Shown in pieces: positions 18,223 to 26,323 of a stretch of DNA of 64,000 bases. The notes under the pieces were generated by a model that was not told the origin of the DNA, did no database searches, and worked only from the letters and a program-made list of their open reading frames with translations. This stretch comes from Dysgonomonas sp. BGC7. GTDB taxonomy: Bacteria; Bacteroidota; Bacteroidia; Bacteroidales; Dysgonomonadaceae. The translations under genes were made by a program, and so were the position numbers. Positions within the stretch are counted from its first letter, which is position 1. Each line of letters starts with the position of its first letter. The stretch is from contig NZ_CVRP01000009.1 of NCBI RefSeq assembly GCF_001261735.1, positions 186,001 through 250,000 on the forward strand. The letters run 5' to 3'.

Positions 18223-18267
18223 AATTTACTGTATAGCTTTTTTGTGAATAAAAAATATAATCGAGCG

Positions 18268-18298
18268 CAAAGGTCACTATATTAAGCTTTTTTATCAA
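18268..18298 (-). promoter_or_regulatory. Candidate promoter for the siderophore receptor
   Basis: The minus strand has TTG (18296-18298), 20 bases, then GACCTTTG (18268-18275), close to the Bacteroidota -33/-7 pattern with one mismatch. It is 46 bases upstream of the ATG and adjoins the inverted repeat at 18307-18338. Confidence 0.5.
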
Positions 18299-18306
18299 TC
18301 ACAAAA

Positions 18307-18338
18307 TATAATGATATTGACCTTTTCTTATCATTATA
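18307..18338. promoter_or_regulatory. Inverted repeat, candidate Fur-like operator
   Basis: TATAATGATA (18307-18316) and its exact complement TATCATTATA (18329-18338) flank a 12-base spacer. The half-site resembles the AATGATA core of Fur boxes. It lies just upstream of the siderophore receptor promoter and between that gene and the divergent GH95 gene, so it could control either. The 12-base spacer is not the classical 19-bp Fur box, so the regulator is uncertain. Confidence 0.5.
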
Positions 18339-18395
18339 AATAGGGATTGCATGTTATATAAAAGTTCGGAAAATGCCTATTAACGAATTATTTGA

Positions 18396-18403
18396 TATAT
18401 TTG
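18396..18403 (+). promoter_or_regulatory. Candidate -7 box for the GH95 gene
   Basis: TATATTTG matches TAnnTTTG and lies 27 bases before the ATG at 18431. Confidence 0.4.
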
Positions 18404-18430
18404 TTAACTGTTTACTGTTGAAAAATATCT

Positions 18431-20992
18431 ATGAGAAAATATTTATTATATGCATTCATCCTTTACCCGATTATAGCTGTTTGTCAAATAGAGCCAAAAG
18501 CACAATTCTTGAAACTTTGGTATGATAAACCTGCCCAAGTATGGGAAGAAGCTCTTCCTTTAGGTAATGGTCGAATAGGAGCAATGGTGTTTGGTAATTC
18601 ATTGAATGAGTTTATACAGCTTAACGATAATACTCTTTGGTCAGGATACCCTGTAGATGGTAATAATCCGAAAGCGAAGGATAGCTTGGCGGCTATTAGA
18701 CAAGCGATAAATGATGGAGATTATCAGAAAGCAGCCCAATTATGGAAGGAGAATGCACAAGGCCCCTATTCGGCTCGCTATCTGCCTTTAGCCGATTTAT
18801 ACTTAAATATGGCGAGTAAAGATAGTGCAAAAGCTGTTTATAGAGATTTGGATATTTCAAGAGCTTTGGCTTCTGTCAACTTTTCTGCAAATGGAGTAAA
18901 TTATACCCGCAAAAGTTTTATTTCTTATCCTGATCAGGTAATGGTAATAAGACTAGAGGCAGATAAAGAGGGTGCAGTAGAATTTGATGTTTCGCTTGGG
19001 AGTAAATTAAAATACAATGTACAGAAAGGGAATGATAGCAGTATTATTTTAAGAGGTAAAGCGCCTAAATATGTCGCTCATCGTTCTTATGAACCCGAAC
19101 AGATAGTCTATACACAAGATGAAGGTACTGACTTTGAAGTTCATCTGAGAGTTTTACCAAATGGGGGACACCTTATAAATAAAGATAGTGTATTAACCCT
19201 TGTTGGTGCAAACTCCGCAACAATAATACTATCTACAGCAACAAGTTTCAATGGCTTTGACAAATCACCCGGAAAACAAGGTGTAAATCCTAATTTAAAG
19301 GCTTCGTCTCAAATAGAAGCAGCATGTAAAAAAACGTATGCCGAATTGTTGCATAATCATATTGAAGATTATCAGTCTTTGTTTAGCAGAGTGGAGTTGT
19401 CCTTAGGAAATTCAAACAATAAAAATGTTTTACCTACTGATGAACGTTTAAAATTATTTAGTAAAGATGATTCTGACAATGGGTTAGTCGAGCTGTACTA
19501 TCAATATGGTCGTTATCTGACTATAGCCTCGTCGCGGGCAGCCGGTTTGCCTTCTACTTTGCAAGGTCTATGGAATCCTCATATTCAACCGCCATGGGGA
19601 TCGGCATACACTGTGAATATAAATACACAAATGAATTATTGGCCAGCTGAAATAACAGGGCTTCAAGAGTGCCATAAACCATTGTTTGACTTTTTGAGTT
19701 CTTTAAGCGTTAATGGTAATAAAACAGCTTCTGTAAATTATGGTATAGATAAGGGCTGGGTAGCCCATCACAACAGTGATATTTGGTCAATGTCATACAC
19801 ATCGGGCGGATATAACTCAGATAAAGCTGATATAGCTCATGTTACGTGTTGGCCTATGGCTGGTGCTTGGTTTGTTCAGCACCTGTGGGAACATTACGCT
19901 TTCGGTGGCGATAAAAAATTCTTGCAGACAACAGCTTATCCATTGATGAAAGGTGCTGCGGAGTTTATGCTCGAGTGGCTTCAACAAGATAATGAGACAA
20001 ACTATTTAGTAACTAACCCTTCTACTTCGCCAGAAAATTTATTTAAATACTCTAAAGATGGAAGAATTATGTACGGGGGGATCTCAAAAGCTTCAACAAT
20101 GGATATGGCTATCATATGGGATTTGTTCACGAACTGTATTGCCGCTTCTGAAGTTTTGGGGATAGACAATGATTTTCGTCAACAATTGATAGGCGCCCGA
20201 GACAGATTATATCCTCCACATCTGGGTGCTAAGGGTCAGTTGCAGGAGTGGTTCTCTGATTTCGAAGAGCAGGACACTAAACATAGGCATGTTTCTCATT
20301 TATTCGGACTACATCCCGGTAAAGAAATTTTACCTCGTGTCAACCCGGAATTTGCTGCTGCGGCAAAGCAAACATTATTATTGAGAGGAGATGGTGGAAC
20401 CGGTTGGGCTATGGCTTGGAAAATTAATTTTTGGGCGCGTCTGGAGGATGGTAATCATGCTTACTTGATGCTGAAAAATGGGTTAAGGCATGTTGATGCT
20501 ACCGATAAAACATCTAAAGGAGGAGGAACATACTCTAACCTTTTCGATGCTCATCCTCCATTTCAAATAGATGGTAACTTTGGCGGTACATCGGGCATTA
20601 CAGAAATGCTTCTGCAAAGTCATGGTGGTGAAATTTTTCTTTTGCCGGCACTTCCTGACAATTGGGTTGATGGTTGTGTGAAAGGCTTAAGGGGCAGAGG
20701 AGGTTTTGTAATAGATATGGAGTGGGAAAACAGAAAACTAACAGAGGTGGTAATTCATTCTACTCTAGGAGGAAATTGTAGGTTGAGGAGTCATGAACCT
20801 TTGATATCTAATGACCTGAAAATTGTTCCTGCAATAGGTGAAAATTCAAATCCTTTCTATTTTAAAGGGATTGCCCCCGATATAATAAAAGGTAACAATG
20901 CAGGTCAATTAATTGATTTGGAATTGAAAGAAACAGTTCTTCTCGACCTGAATACCGAAAGAGATAGTACTTATGTACTCACAGTTCCTTAA
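18431..20992 (+). CDS. Glycoside hydrolase family 95 (alpha-L-fucosidase/alpha-L-galactosidase type)
   Basis: The 853-residue exported enzyme begins with a signal peptide (MRKYLLYAFILYPIIAVCQ) and the GH95 opening KLWYDKPAQVWEEALPLGNG. The (alpha/alpha)6 catalytic domain holds the NxN pair in TVNINTQMNYWPAE (Asn396 and Asn398), the candidate acid Glu606 in LQEWFSDFEEQD, HRHVSHLFGLHPG and Asp714 in FQIDGNFGG. All expected catalytic positions are present. Known members are inverting alpha-1,2-L-fucosidases, with a few L-galactosidases. It is 164 bases upstream of the SARP-like regulator and the mannan locus, so it may remove a terminal fucose from the same glycan, but it may equally be a separate unit. 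Confidence 0.93.
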   Translation: MRKYLLYAFILYPIIAVCQIEPKAQFLKLWYDKPAQVWEEALPLGNGRIGAMVFGNSLNEFIQLNDNTLWSGYPVDGNNPKAKDSLAAIRQAINDGDYQKAAQLWKENAQGPYSARYLPLADLYLNMASKDSAKAVYRDLDISRALASVNFSANGVNYTRKSFISYPDQVMVIRLEADKEGAVEFDVSLGSKLKYNVQKGNDSSIILRGKAPKYVAHRSYEPEQIVYTQDEGTDFEVHLRVLPNGGHLINKDSVLTLVGANSATIILSTATSFNGFDKSPGKQGVNPNLKASSQIEAACKKTYAELLHNHIEDYQSLFSRVELSLGNSNNKNVLPTDERLKLFSKDDSDNGLVELYYQYGRYLTIASSRAAGLPSTLQGLWNPHIQPPWGSAYTVNINTQMNYWPAEITGLQECHKPLFDFLSSLSVNGNKTASVNYGIDKGWVAHHNSDIWSMSYTSGGYNSDKADIAHVTCWPMAGAWFVQHLWEHYAFGGDKKFLQTTAYPLMKGAAEFMLEWLQQDNETNYLVTNPSTSPENLFKYSKDGRIMYGGISKASTMDMAIIWDLFTNCIAASEVLGIDNDFRQQLIGARDRLYPPHLGAKGQLQEWFSDFEEQDTKHRHVSHLFGLHPGKEILPRVNPEFAAAAKQTLLLRGDGGTGWAMAWKINFWARLEDGNHAYLMLKNGLRHVDATDKTSKGGGTYSNLFDAHPPFQIDGNFGGTSGITEMLLQSHGGEIFLLPALPDNWVDGCVKGLRGRGGFVIDMEWENRKLTEVVIHSTLGGNCRLRSHEPLISNDLKIVPAIGENSNPFYFKGIAPDIIKGNNAGQLIDLELKETVLLDLNTERDSTYVLTVP

Positions 20993-21080
20993 GCTATTTC
21001 TTTATTGATGACGCGGTAAAGTAATTTTATCTTCTTAAAATATTTAATACTTTAAAGAAAGAGGCTTTCTCTAAAAGCCT

Positions 21081-21088
21081 TACCTTTG
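21081..21088 (+). promoter_or_regulatory. Candidate -7 box for the SARP-like regulator
   Basis: TACCTTTG followed by C is a full TAnnTTTGC match, 68 bases before the ATG. A 7-bp hairpin (21062-21080) lies immediately upstream and may be a weak end of the GH95 transcript. Confidence 0.4.
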
Positions 21089-21156
21089 CCTTATTTTCGT
21101 TTATTGATTTTTCAGACAGAAGATACTGAGAGTGCTCTTCTTTCACAAAAGAACAC

Positions 21157-23703
21157 ATGATTCTAATTAAAACCGAATATTGCATTTTTTTATTTTTGTT
21201 ACTTCTTGTATCGGGTGGGGTTTATTCGAAAGAAATAGATAAATATTACTCTATAGGTCTGACTTTTAGATCACATGAAGTAAATAAGGATGAGCGGACT
21301 AAGGCTGATTTTACTTTTAACAATCCTATTCATCTAACTTCCGGTTTTACATTAGAATTTGATCTTAAACTCAGATATTCCCCGCATTCCTATGGTTATG
21401 TATTCAGGCTTATAGAGAATGATACGGCGAGCTTGGATATGACATCTTATATTGGAGAAAATCGGATAAACTTCATATTGAATGATGTGAAAGGAACTCA
21501 GGCTTTTTCTGAATATAAGTTTGATCGTAATAGCTTCGAAAATCGATGGGTAAAAGTAAAGATACGAATAGCTAAAGATTCAATATTTTATTCTTTAGGC
21601 GGAAAAAACGGTGCAATGCATAACTCTTTCTCCAACTCAGCCACATATAAATTATTATTTGGAGCCAATAACCACCGGAATTTTTATACATCAGATGTTC
21701 CTCCTATGTCAATACGCAATCTTATAATACGAGATAAGCATGGCAATATTGTAAGACACTGGAGTTTGGCTAAACATGGAGCAGGCATTGTATATGATGA
21801 AAAAGTGCAAGCTGAAGCTAATATATATAATGGGATTTGGGAACTAGATAAGCATGCAGAATGGAATAAGGAAGTCTCATTCAGACTGAGTATCGGTAAT
21901 CCTCAGATAGCGTATGACTCTATAAATAGATGTGTTTTTGCAGCAACTAAAGACAGCTTGTTCATTATTGATATAGGAAATAAGGCTATAAGAAGGATCA
22001 AAGTAGAAGGAGAGCCTTTTGTTGGGGCGTCTTCACAACTCATTTACGATTATGGAAGCAATAGACTTATTTCGTATAACATAGATCAACCGGAGTTACT
22101 GTACTTTGATTTTGAAAAACAAAGATGGGATGGGCATATTTCCAATGGGGTGATAAAGATACAACATCACAATAGGTTTATTAATCCTGAAATGAATGAA
22201 TTAGTCGTTTTTGGCGGTTATGGATTGTATAAATATAGTGCTGTATTGGCGACTCGTAATTTGTCTGCTAATAATTGGATATATACAGATCTCATAAATG
22301 AAATAACACCCCGGTATTTGGCCTCGATGGCATATTTGGGCAAAAATAAGATTCTTATCTTTGGCGGTTATGGAAGTTCTACAGGAGTACAAGAAGAAGC
22401 TGCTCGTAACTTATACGACCTGTATGAAATAGATACACAAACTAAAAAATGTATTAAACTAGGAGAGATTGCAGATATGCAGGCTCACCTCACTTTTGGT
22501 AATTCTATGGTTGTGGATCCCGGAACAAAAAGAATATATACTTTAGGTTACAGAAATGATGTATATAAAAGTTATTTGAATCTATATGAGATTAATATAT
22601 CAGATATGTCATATCGAATGCTTGAAGATTCTGTACCTTATCATTTTCAGGACACTGAATCTTTCTGCGATATGTTTCTATATAAAGACAAATCTCTGTA
22701 TTCTATAGTATCTCAAAAGACCGATGATGGAGATATGGAAATAAGTATATATTCTTTACTCTTTCCACCTTTAGTAAAATCTGACATATTGCAGGAGCGA
22801 GAAGAATCAAATTCCATTATTTTTTCTGTCACTACTATCTTAATAATCACTTTGGCTGGTATTGTTTTTTTTATTTTTTATAAGAAATGTAGGCAAAGGA
22901 ATGAGGCAAGAGTAGTGACCAGACCTATAAATAAAGAGATGGGTATTCTTCCTTTTACGCAGAAAAAAAATGTATCTTCTATTCTTCTGTTTGGCGGTTT
23001 TCAGGTTTTCGACACGATGGGTAATGACATAACAGCAAGCTTTACACCTGTCATTCGTCAGATGTTTCTTATAATCCTCTTAGAGTCGAATACATCCGGT
23101 AAAGGTATTACATCGGAAAGGCTAGATGAAACTTTCTGGTTCGATATGGATAAAAATAAAGCAACAAATAATCGTAACGTAAATATCAGTAAGCTACGTC
23201 TGTTGTTACAAGATATTGGCGAGATAAAGCTGCAAAAGAATGGTAATTACTGGCAGGTCTTGTTGGGAGAAGATGTATTCTGTGATTATGTTTCTACTTT
23301 GCCGATTCTGAATAACTATAAAAATGTAGAAAGTATAGATAAGTTTATTGCTGAGAAGGTAGTTGGTCTCACTTCTTCGGGAGTACTTCTTCCTAATATT
23401 ATTGCAGAATGGGTGGACAAATTTAAATCAGGCTATTCGATCCTTCTTATTGATTTTTTACTTAAGTATGCTCTACAGGACTCTTCTCAGAAAGACTTAA
23501 AGTTTCTCGTTAAACTAGCAGATGTTATTTTGTCTCATGATGATATCGATGAAGATGCTATTCGGATTAAATGTCGAAGCTTATATAAACTTGGGCAAAA
23601 GGGGCTGTCGAAACAGAGTTACGATAAATTCCATTCCGATTATATAAATATTTTAGGAGAAGAGCCTAAACTCACATATGAGATGATCATAACACATAAA
23701 TAA
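21157..23703 (+). CDS. Membrane-spanning SARP-like transcriptional regulator with LamG and Kelch-like sensor region
   Basis: The 848-residue protein has an N-terminal signal segment (ILIKTEYCIFLFLLLLVSGG). It is followed by a LamG/concanavalin-like domain (about 35-200, with TSGFTLEFDLKLRYSPHSYG) and a Kelch-like beta-propeller region (about 250-530, with repeated FGGYG in NELVVFGGYG and ILIFGGYG). One membrane helix lies at about 555-576 (VTTILIITLAGIVFFIFYKK). The cytoplasmic part (about 610-848) looks like an OmpR-type winged helix (FGGFQVFDTMGND, then NRNVNISKLRLLL) joined to a helical BTAD-like repeat region, as in SARP activators. It would sense glycans in the periplasm and activate the adjacent mannan locus, replacing the usual hybrid two-component or ECF control. 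The DNA-binding assignment rests on pattern recognition and should be tested by structure search. Confidence 0.72.
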   Translation: MILIKTEYCIFLFLLLLVSGGVYSKEIDKYYSIGLTFRSHEVNKDERTKADFTFNNPIHLTSGFTLEFDLKLRYSPHSYGYVFRLIENDTASLDMTSYIGENRINFILNDVKGTQAFSEYKFDRNSFENRWVKVKIRIAKDSIFYSLGGKNGAMHNSFSNSATYKLLFGANNHRNFYTSDVPPMSIRNLIIRDKHGNIVRHWSLAKHGAGIVYDEKVQAEANIYNGIWELDKHAEWNKEVSFRLSIGNPQIAYDSINRCVFAATKDSLFIIDIGNKAIRRIKVEGEPFVGASSQLIYDYGSNRLISYNIDQPELLYFDFEKQRWDGHISNGVIKIQHHNRFINPEMNELVVFGGYGLYKYSAVLATRNLSANNWIYTDLINEITPRYLASMAYLGKNKILIFGGYGSSTGVQEEAARNLYDLYEIDTQTKKCIKLGEIADMQAHLTFGNSMVVDPGTKRIYTLGYRNDVYKSYLNLYEINISDMSYRMLEDSVPYHFQDTESFCDMFLYKDKSLYSIVSQKTDDGDMEISIYSLLFPPLVKSDILQEREESNSIIFSVTTILIITLAGIVFFIFYKKCRQRNEARVVTRPINKEMGILPFTQKKNVSSILLFGGFQVFDTMGNDITASFTPVIRQMFLIILLESNTSGKGITSERLDETFWFDMDKNKATNNRNVNISKLRLLLQDIGEIKLQKNGNYWQVLLGEDVFCDYVSTLPILNNYKNVESIDKFIAEKVVGLTSSGVLLPNIIAEWVDKFKSGYSILLIDFLLKYALQDSSQKDLKFLVKLADVILSHDDIDEDAIRIKCRSLYKLGQKGLSKQSYDKFHSDYINILGEEPKLTYEMIITHK

Positions 23704-23741
23704 TAGAGCTTTTATTTATTCTTTTCTTATTATTCATAGCT

Positions 23742-23772
23742 GGTTAATATTTAATTAATACCTCGGTTAATA
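23742..23772 (+). promoter_or_regulatory. Direct repeats GGTTAATA upstream of the first GH92 gene
   Basis: GGTTAATA occurs at 23742-23749 and again at 23765-23772, 23 bases apart, about two helical turns. The second copy ends 9 bases before a TAGGTTTG promoter box (23782-23789). The longer form GGTTAATATTTA at 23742 recurs exactly at 26170-26181 upstream of the GH125 gene. This is the layout expected for activator sites, but no binding evidence exists. Confidence 0.45.
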
Positions 23773-23781
23773 CTTCTGGTG

Positions 23782-23789
23782 TAGGTTTG
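23782..23789 (+). promoter_or_regulatory. Candidate -7 box for the mannan locus
   Basis: TAGGTTTG matches TAnnTTTG, 50 bases before the first GH92 ATG and directly downstream of the paired GGTTAATA repeats. Confidence 0.45.
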
Positions 23790-23838
23790 TGCTGTTTTAT
23801 TAACAGTGCCGAAAAACGATATCTATTAATTTTTATTT

Positions 23839-26118
23839 ATGAAGAAAAAGAAAAATACCATTGGCTTGTCTCTTCTGATTATGTTGTTTTTTTTAACAAC
23901 AATTCAGGGGAGAGCTCAGAAAGAGACGCAGCCTGTCAATTACGTTAATCCTTACATAGGGAATATAAGCCACATGCTTGTACCTACATACCCTACTATA
24001 CATCTCCCTAATAGCATGCTTCGGGTATATCCCGAAAGAGGAGACTATACAGGTAATACCGTGAGAGGGCTTCCTCTTATTGTGACGAGCCATAGAGGAA
24101 GTTCTGCTTTCAATCTTAGTCCTTATCAGGGAGAAATAAAAGATATGAAAAGTGTAATAGACTTTGGTTATGATAATGAAATAATCAGACCTTATTATTA
24201 TAGTGTCGATTTAGACGATTATAATATTCATGTAGAGTATGCCCCTTCTCATCAGGCTGGTATTTACCGTATTCAATTCAATGAATCGGGAAAGTCTCCT
24301 TTCTTGGTTTTTAATACGGGTAATGGAGAGCTTACTTCGAAAGGAAACACTATAAGTGGTTATCAGAAGCTGGATAATGATACACGTGTTTACATTTATT
24401 TTGAGACGAATATACAGCCTTTAAAGGTCGGTACACATAAAGGCGAGCTTATAGATTCTGCGGTGAATACGACGAGTGGACATAACGCATATTTTATATC
24501 CGAGTATCCGATAGTTGTAAAAGAGATAAAGGCTCGTTATGGAGTGTCTTTCATCAGTGTAGAACAAGCCAAGAAAAATTTGGAAAGAGAAATTGCTTCT
24601 TACGATTTGTCCGGAGTCGCTAATAAAGGAAGAGAAATATGGAACTCTACATTGGGTAAAATAGCAGTAAAAGGAAGTGACGAAAATGCAAAAACTGTTT
24701 TCTACACTTCATTATATCGTATCTATGAGCGTATGATCTGTATATCAGAAGATGGTCGGTATTATAGCGCATTCGATAAGAAGGTTCATAATGATGAAGG
24801 AATTCCATTCTATACCGATGATTGGATTTGGGATACGCATCAGGCAACACATCCATTACGAGTTATTATAGATTCGAAAAAAGAAGTGGATATGATTAAT
24901 TCTTATCTGCGTATGGCCGATCAGATGGAAAGACCATGGATGCCAAACTTTCCTGAAGTTACGGGAGACAGTCGTCGTATGAATGCAAATCATGGAGTAG
25001 CGATGGTCATAGATGCTTACAACAAAGGATTGAGAGGTTTTGATCTCGAAAAAGCATATGTTGCTTGTAAAGCGGCCATAACGGAAAAAACTCTTGCACC
25101 CTGGTCTTCTAAACCCGCAGGAATATTAGATCGGTTCTATAAAGATCATGGTTATTTTCCTGCTTTGGCTAAAGGAGAACAGGAAACTGTTCCTGAGGTT
25201 CATGGATGGGAAAAACGGCAACCAGTAGCTGTTACTTTGGGTACAGTTTATGATGAATGGTGTCTGTCTCTTATTGCAAAAGCTTTAGGTAAAGAGAAAG
25301 ATGCAACGTATTTCTCCGATCGTAGTTTGAACTACCATAAAATATTCAATAAAGAAACAAAGTTCTTCCATCCGAAAGATGCTTCCGGTAAGTTTATGGA
25401 AGATCTTGATTACCGCTTTCCTCCCGGTATTGGTGGCCGTGACGCATATGATGAAAATAATGCATGGGTATATCGGTGGGGTGTACAACATAATATTGCC
25501 GATTTGGTCAACATGATGGGAGGAAAGCGATCTTTTGTCGAAGAACTGGAGCGTATGTACTCTACCCCTCTAGGGAAAGGGCGTCCCGATTTTCATCATC
25601 AGTTTGGAGATCATACAGGAATTGTAGGACAGTTCTCGATGGGTAATGAGCCTTCTATGCATATACCTTATCTGTACAATTATGCAGGACAGCCATGGAG
25701 AACTCAAAAAAGAGTGCGTAATCTACTCAAACAGTGGTTTCGGAACGATTTAATGGGTATACCCGGGGATGAAGACGGTGGAGGATTAACTTCTTTTGTG
25801 GTCTTTTCTCTTATAGGGTTTTATCCTGTTACACCCGGATTGCCTATGTATGTAATAGGGAGTCCGACTTTCGAGACTGTAAAGCTAGATGTTGGAAACG
25901 GAAAAACATTCGAGGTGTTATGTAAGAACTATGCTCCCGAAAACAAATTTATTCAGTCTGCAAAGCTGAATGGGAAAGTATTGAATAAATCCTGGATCTT
26001 ACATAGTGATGTAGTAAAAGGAGGCCATCTTGAATTGGTAATGGGAAAACATCCTAACAAAGATTGGGCTTCTTCGGATGATGCACTTCCTCCATCATTT
26101 AGTATGTATGTTAAGTGA
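23839..26118 (+). CDS. Glycoside hydrolase family 92 protein (alpha-mannosidase), divergent
   Basis: The 759-residue exported protein has a signal peptide (NTIGLSLLIMLFFLTTIQGR) and then the GH92 start QPVNYVNPYIGNISH. The C-terminal catalytic region carries GNEPSMHIPYLYNYAGQPW and PGDEDGGGLTSFVVFSLIGF (about 641-660), typical GH92 positions including the Asp/Glu and calcium-site residues. GH92 enzymes are calcium-dependent exo-alpha-mannosidases acting on alpha-1,2, -1,3, -1,4 or -1,6 links. The N-terminal domain lacks the usual GF(S/K)HTH motif (RGSSAFNLSP is found instead), and the SAWYVF motif is changed to TSFVVF. This suggests a distinct subfamily with a different subsite. It is the first enzyme gene after the regulator. 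Confidence 0.9.
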   Translation: MKKKKNTIGLSLLIMLFFLTTIQGRAQKETQPVNYVNPYIGNISHMLVPTYPTIHLPNSMLRVYPERGDYTGNTVRGLPLIVTSHRGSSAFNLSPYQGEIKDMKSVIDFGYDNEIIRPYYYSVDLDDYNIHVEYAPSHQAGIYRIQFNESGKSPFLVFNTGNGELTSKGNTISGYQKLDNDTRVYIYFETNIQPLKVGTHKGELIDSAVNTTSGHNAYFISEYPIVVKEIKARYGVSFISVEQAKKNLEREIASYDLSGVANKGREIWNSTLGKIAVKGSDENAKTVFYTSLYRIYERMICISEDGRYYSAFDKKVHNDEGIPFYTDDWIWDTHQATHPLRVIIDSKKEVDMINSYLRMADQMERPWMPNFPEVTGDSRRMNANHGVAMVIDAYNKGLRGFDLEKAYVACKAAITEKTLAPWSSKPAGILDRFYKDHGYFPALAKGEQETVPEVHGWEKRQPVAVTLGTVYDEWCLSLIAKALGKEKDATYFSDRSLNYHKIFNKETKFFHPKDASGKFMEDLDYRFPPGIGGRDAYDENNAWVYRWGVQHNIADLVNMMGGKRSFVEELERMYSTPLGKGRPDFHHQFGDHTGIVGQFSMGNEPSMHIPYLYNYAGQPWRTQKRVRNLLKQWFRNDLMGIPGDEDGGGLTSFVVFSLIGFYPVTPGLPMYVIGSPTFETVKLDVGNGKTFEVLCKNYAPENKFIQSAKLNGKVLNKSWILHSDVVKGGHLELVMGKHPNKDWASSDDALPPSFSMYVK

Positions 26119-26169
26119 AAGGATTATGCTCTCTGAGGTGTGTTTATTAGAGTTTCCCTGCTATATATG

Positions 26170-26181
26170 GGTTAATATTTA
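26170..26181 (+). promoter_or_regulatory. Second copy of the GGTTAATATTTA motif, upstream of GH125
   Basis: This is an exact 12-base match to 23742-23753. A weaker AGTTAGCA follows 21 bases later, echoing the paired arrangement upstream of the first GH92 gene. Candidate binding site for the locus regulator. Confidence 0.4.
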
Positions 26182-26256
26182 TGACAATATAGTTAGCATT
26201 TGTGCCACAGTGTAAATTTGAATGTTGCACATTTTTTAAATAGAATGTAACATCTC

Positions 26257-26264
26257 TACATTTG
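26257..26264 (+). promoter_or_regulatory. Candidate -7 box for the GH125 gene
   Basis: TACATTTG matches TAnnTTTG, 60 bases before the ATG. A second possible box, TAAATTTG, is at 26213-26220. A promoter here would make GH125 independent of the upstream GH92 gene. Confidence 0.45.
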
Positions 26265-26323
26265 TGTCAGAATGAAAAACCATAATTGTAAAATCAGTTG
26301 ATGTAAATAACAATTTAGTTTCC

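Noticed and set aside
21062-21080. 7-bp hairpin after the GH95 gene as terminator
   Set aside because: The stem is short and the following bases form a promoter box rather than a T-run, so it is too weak to call.
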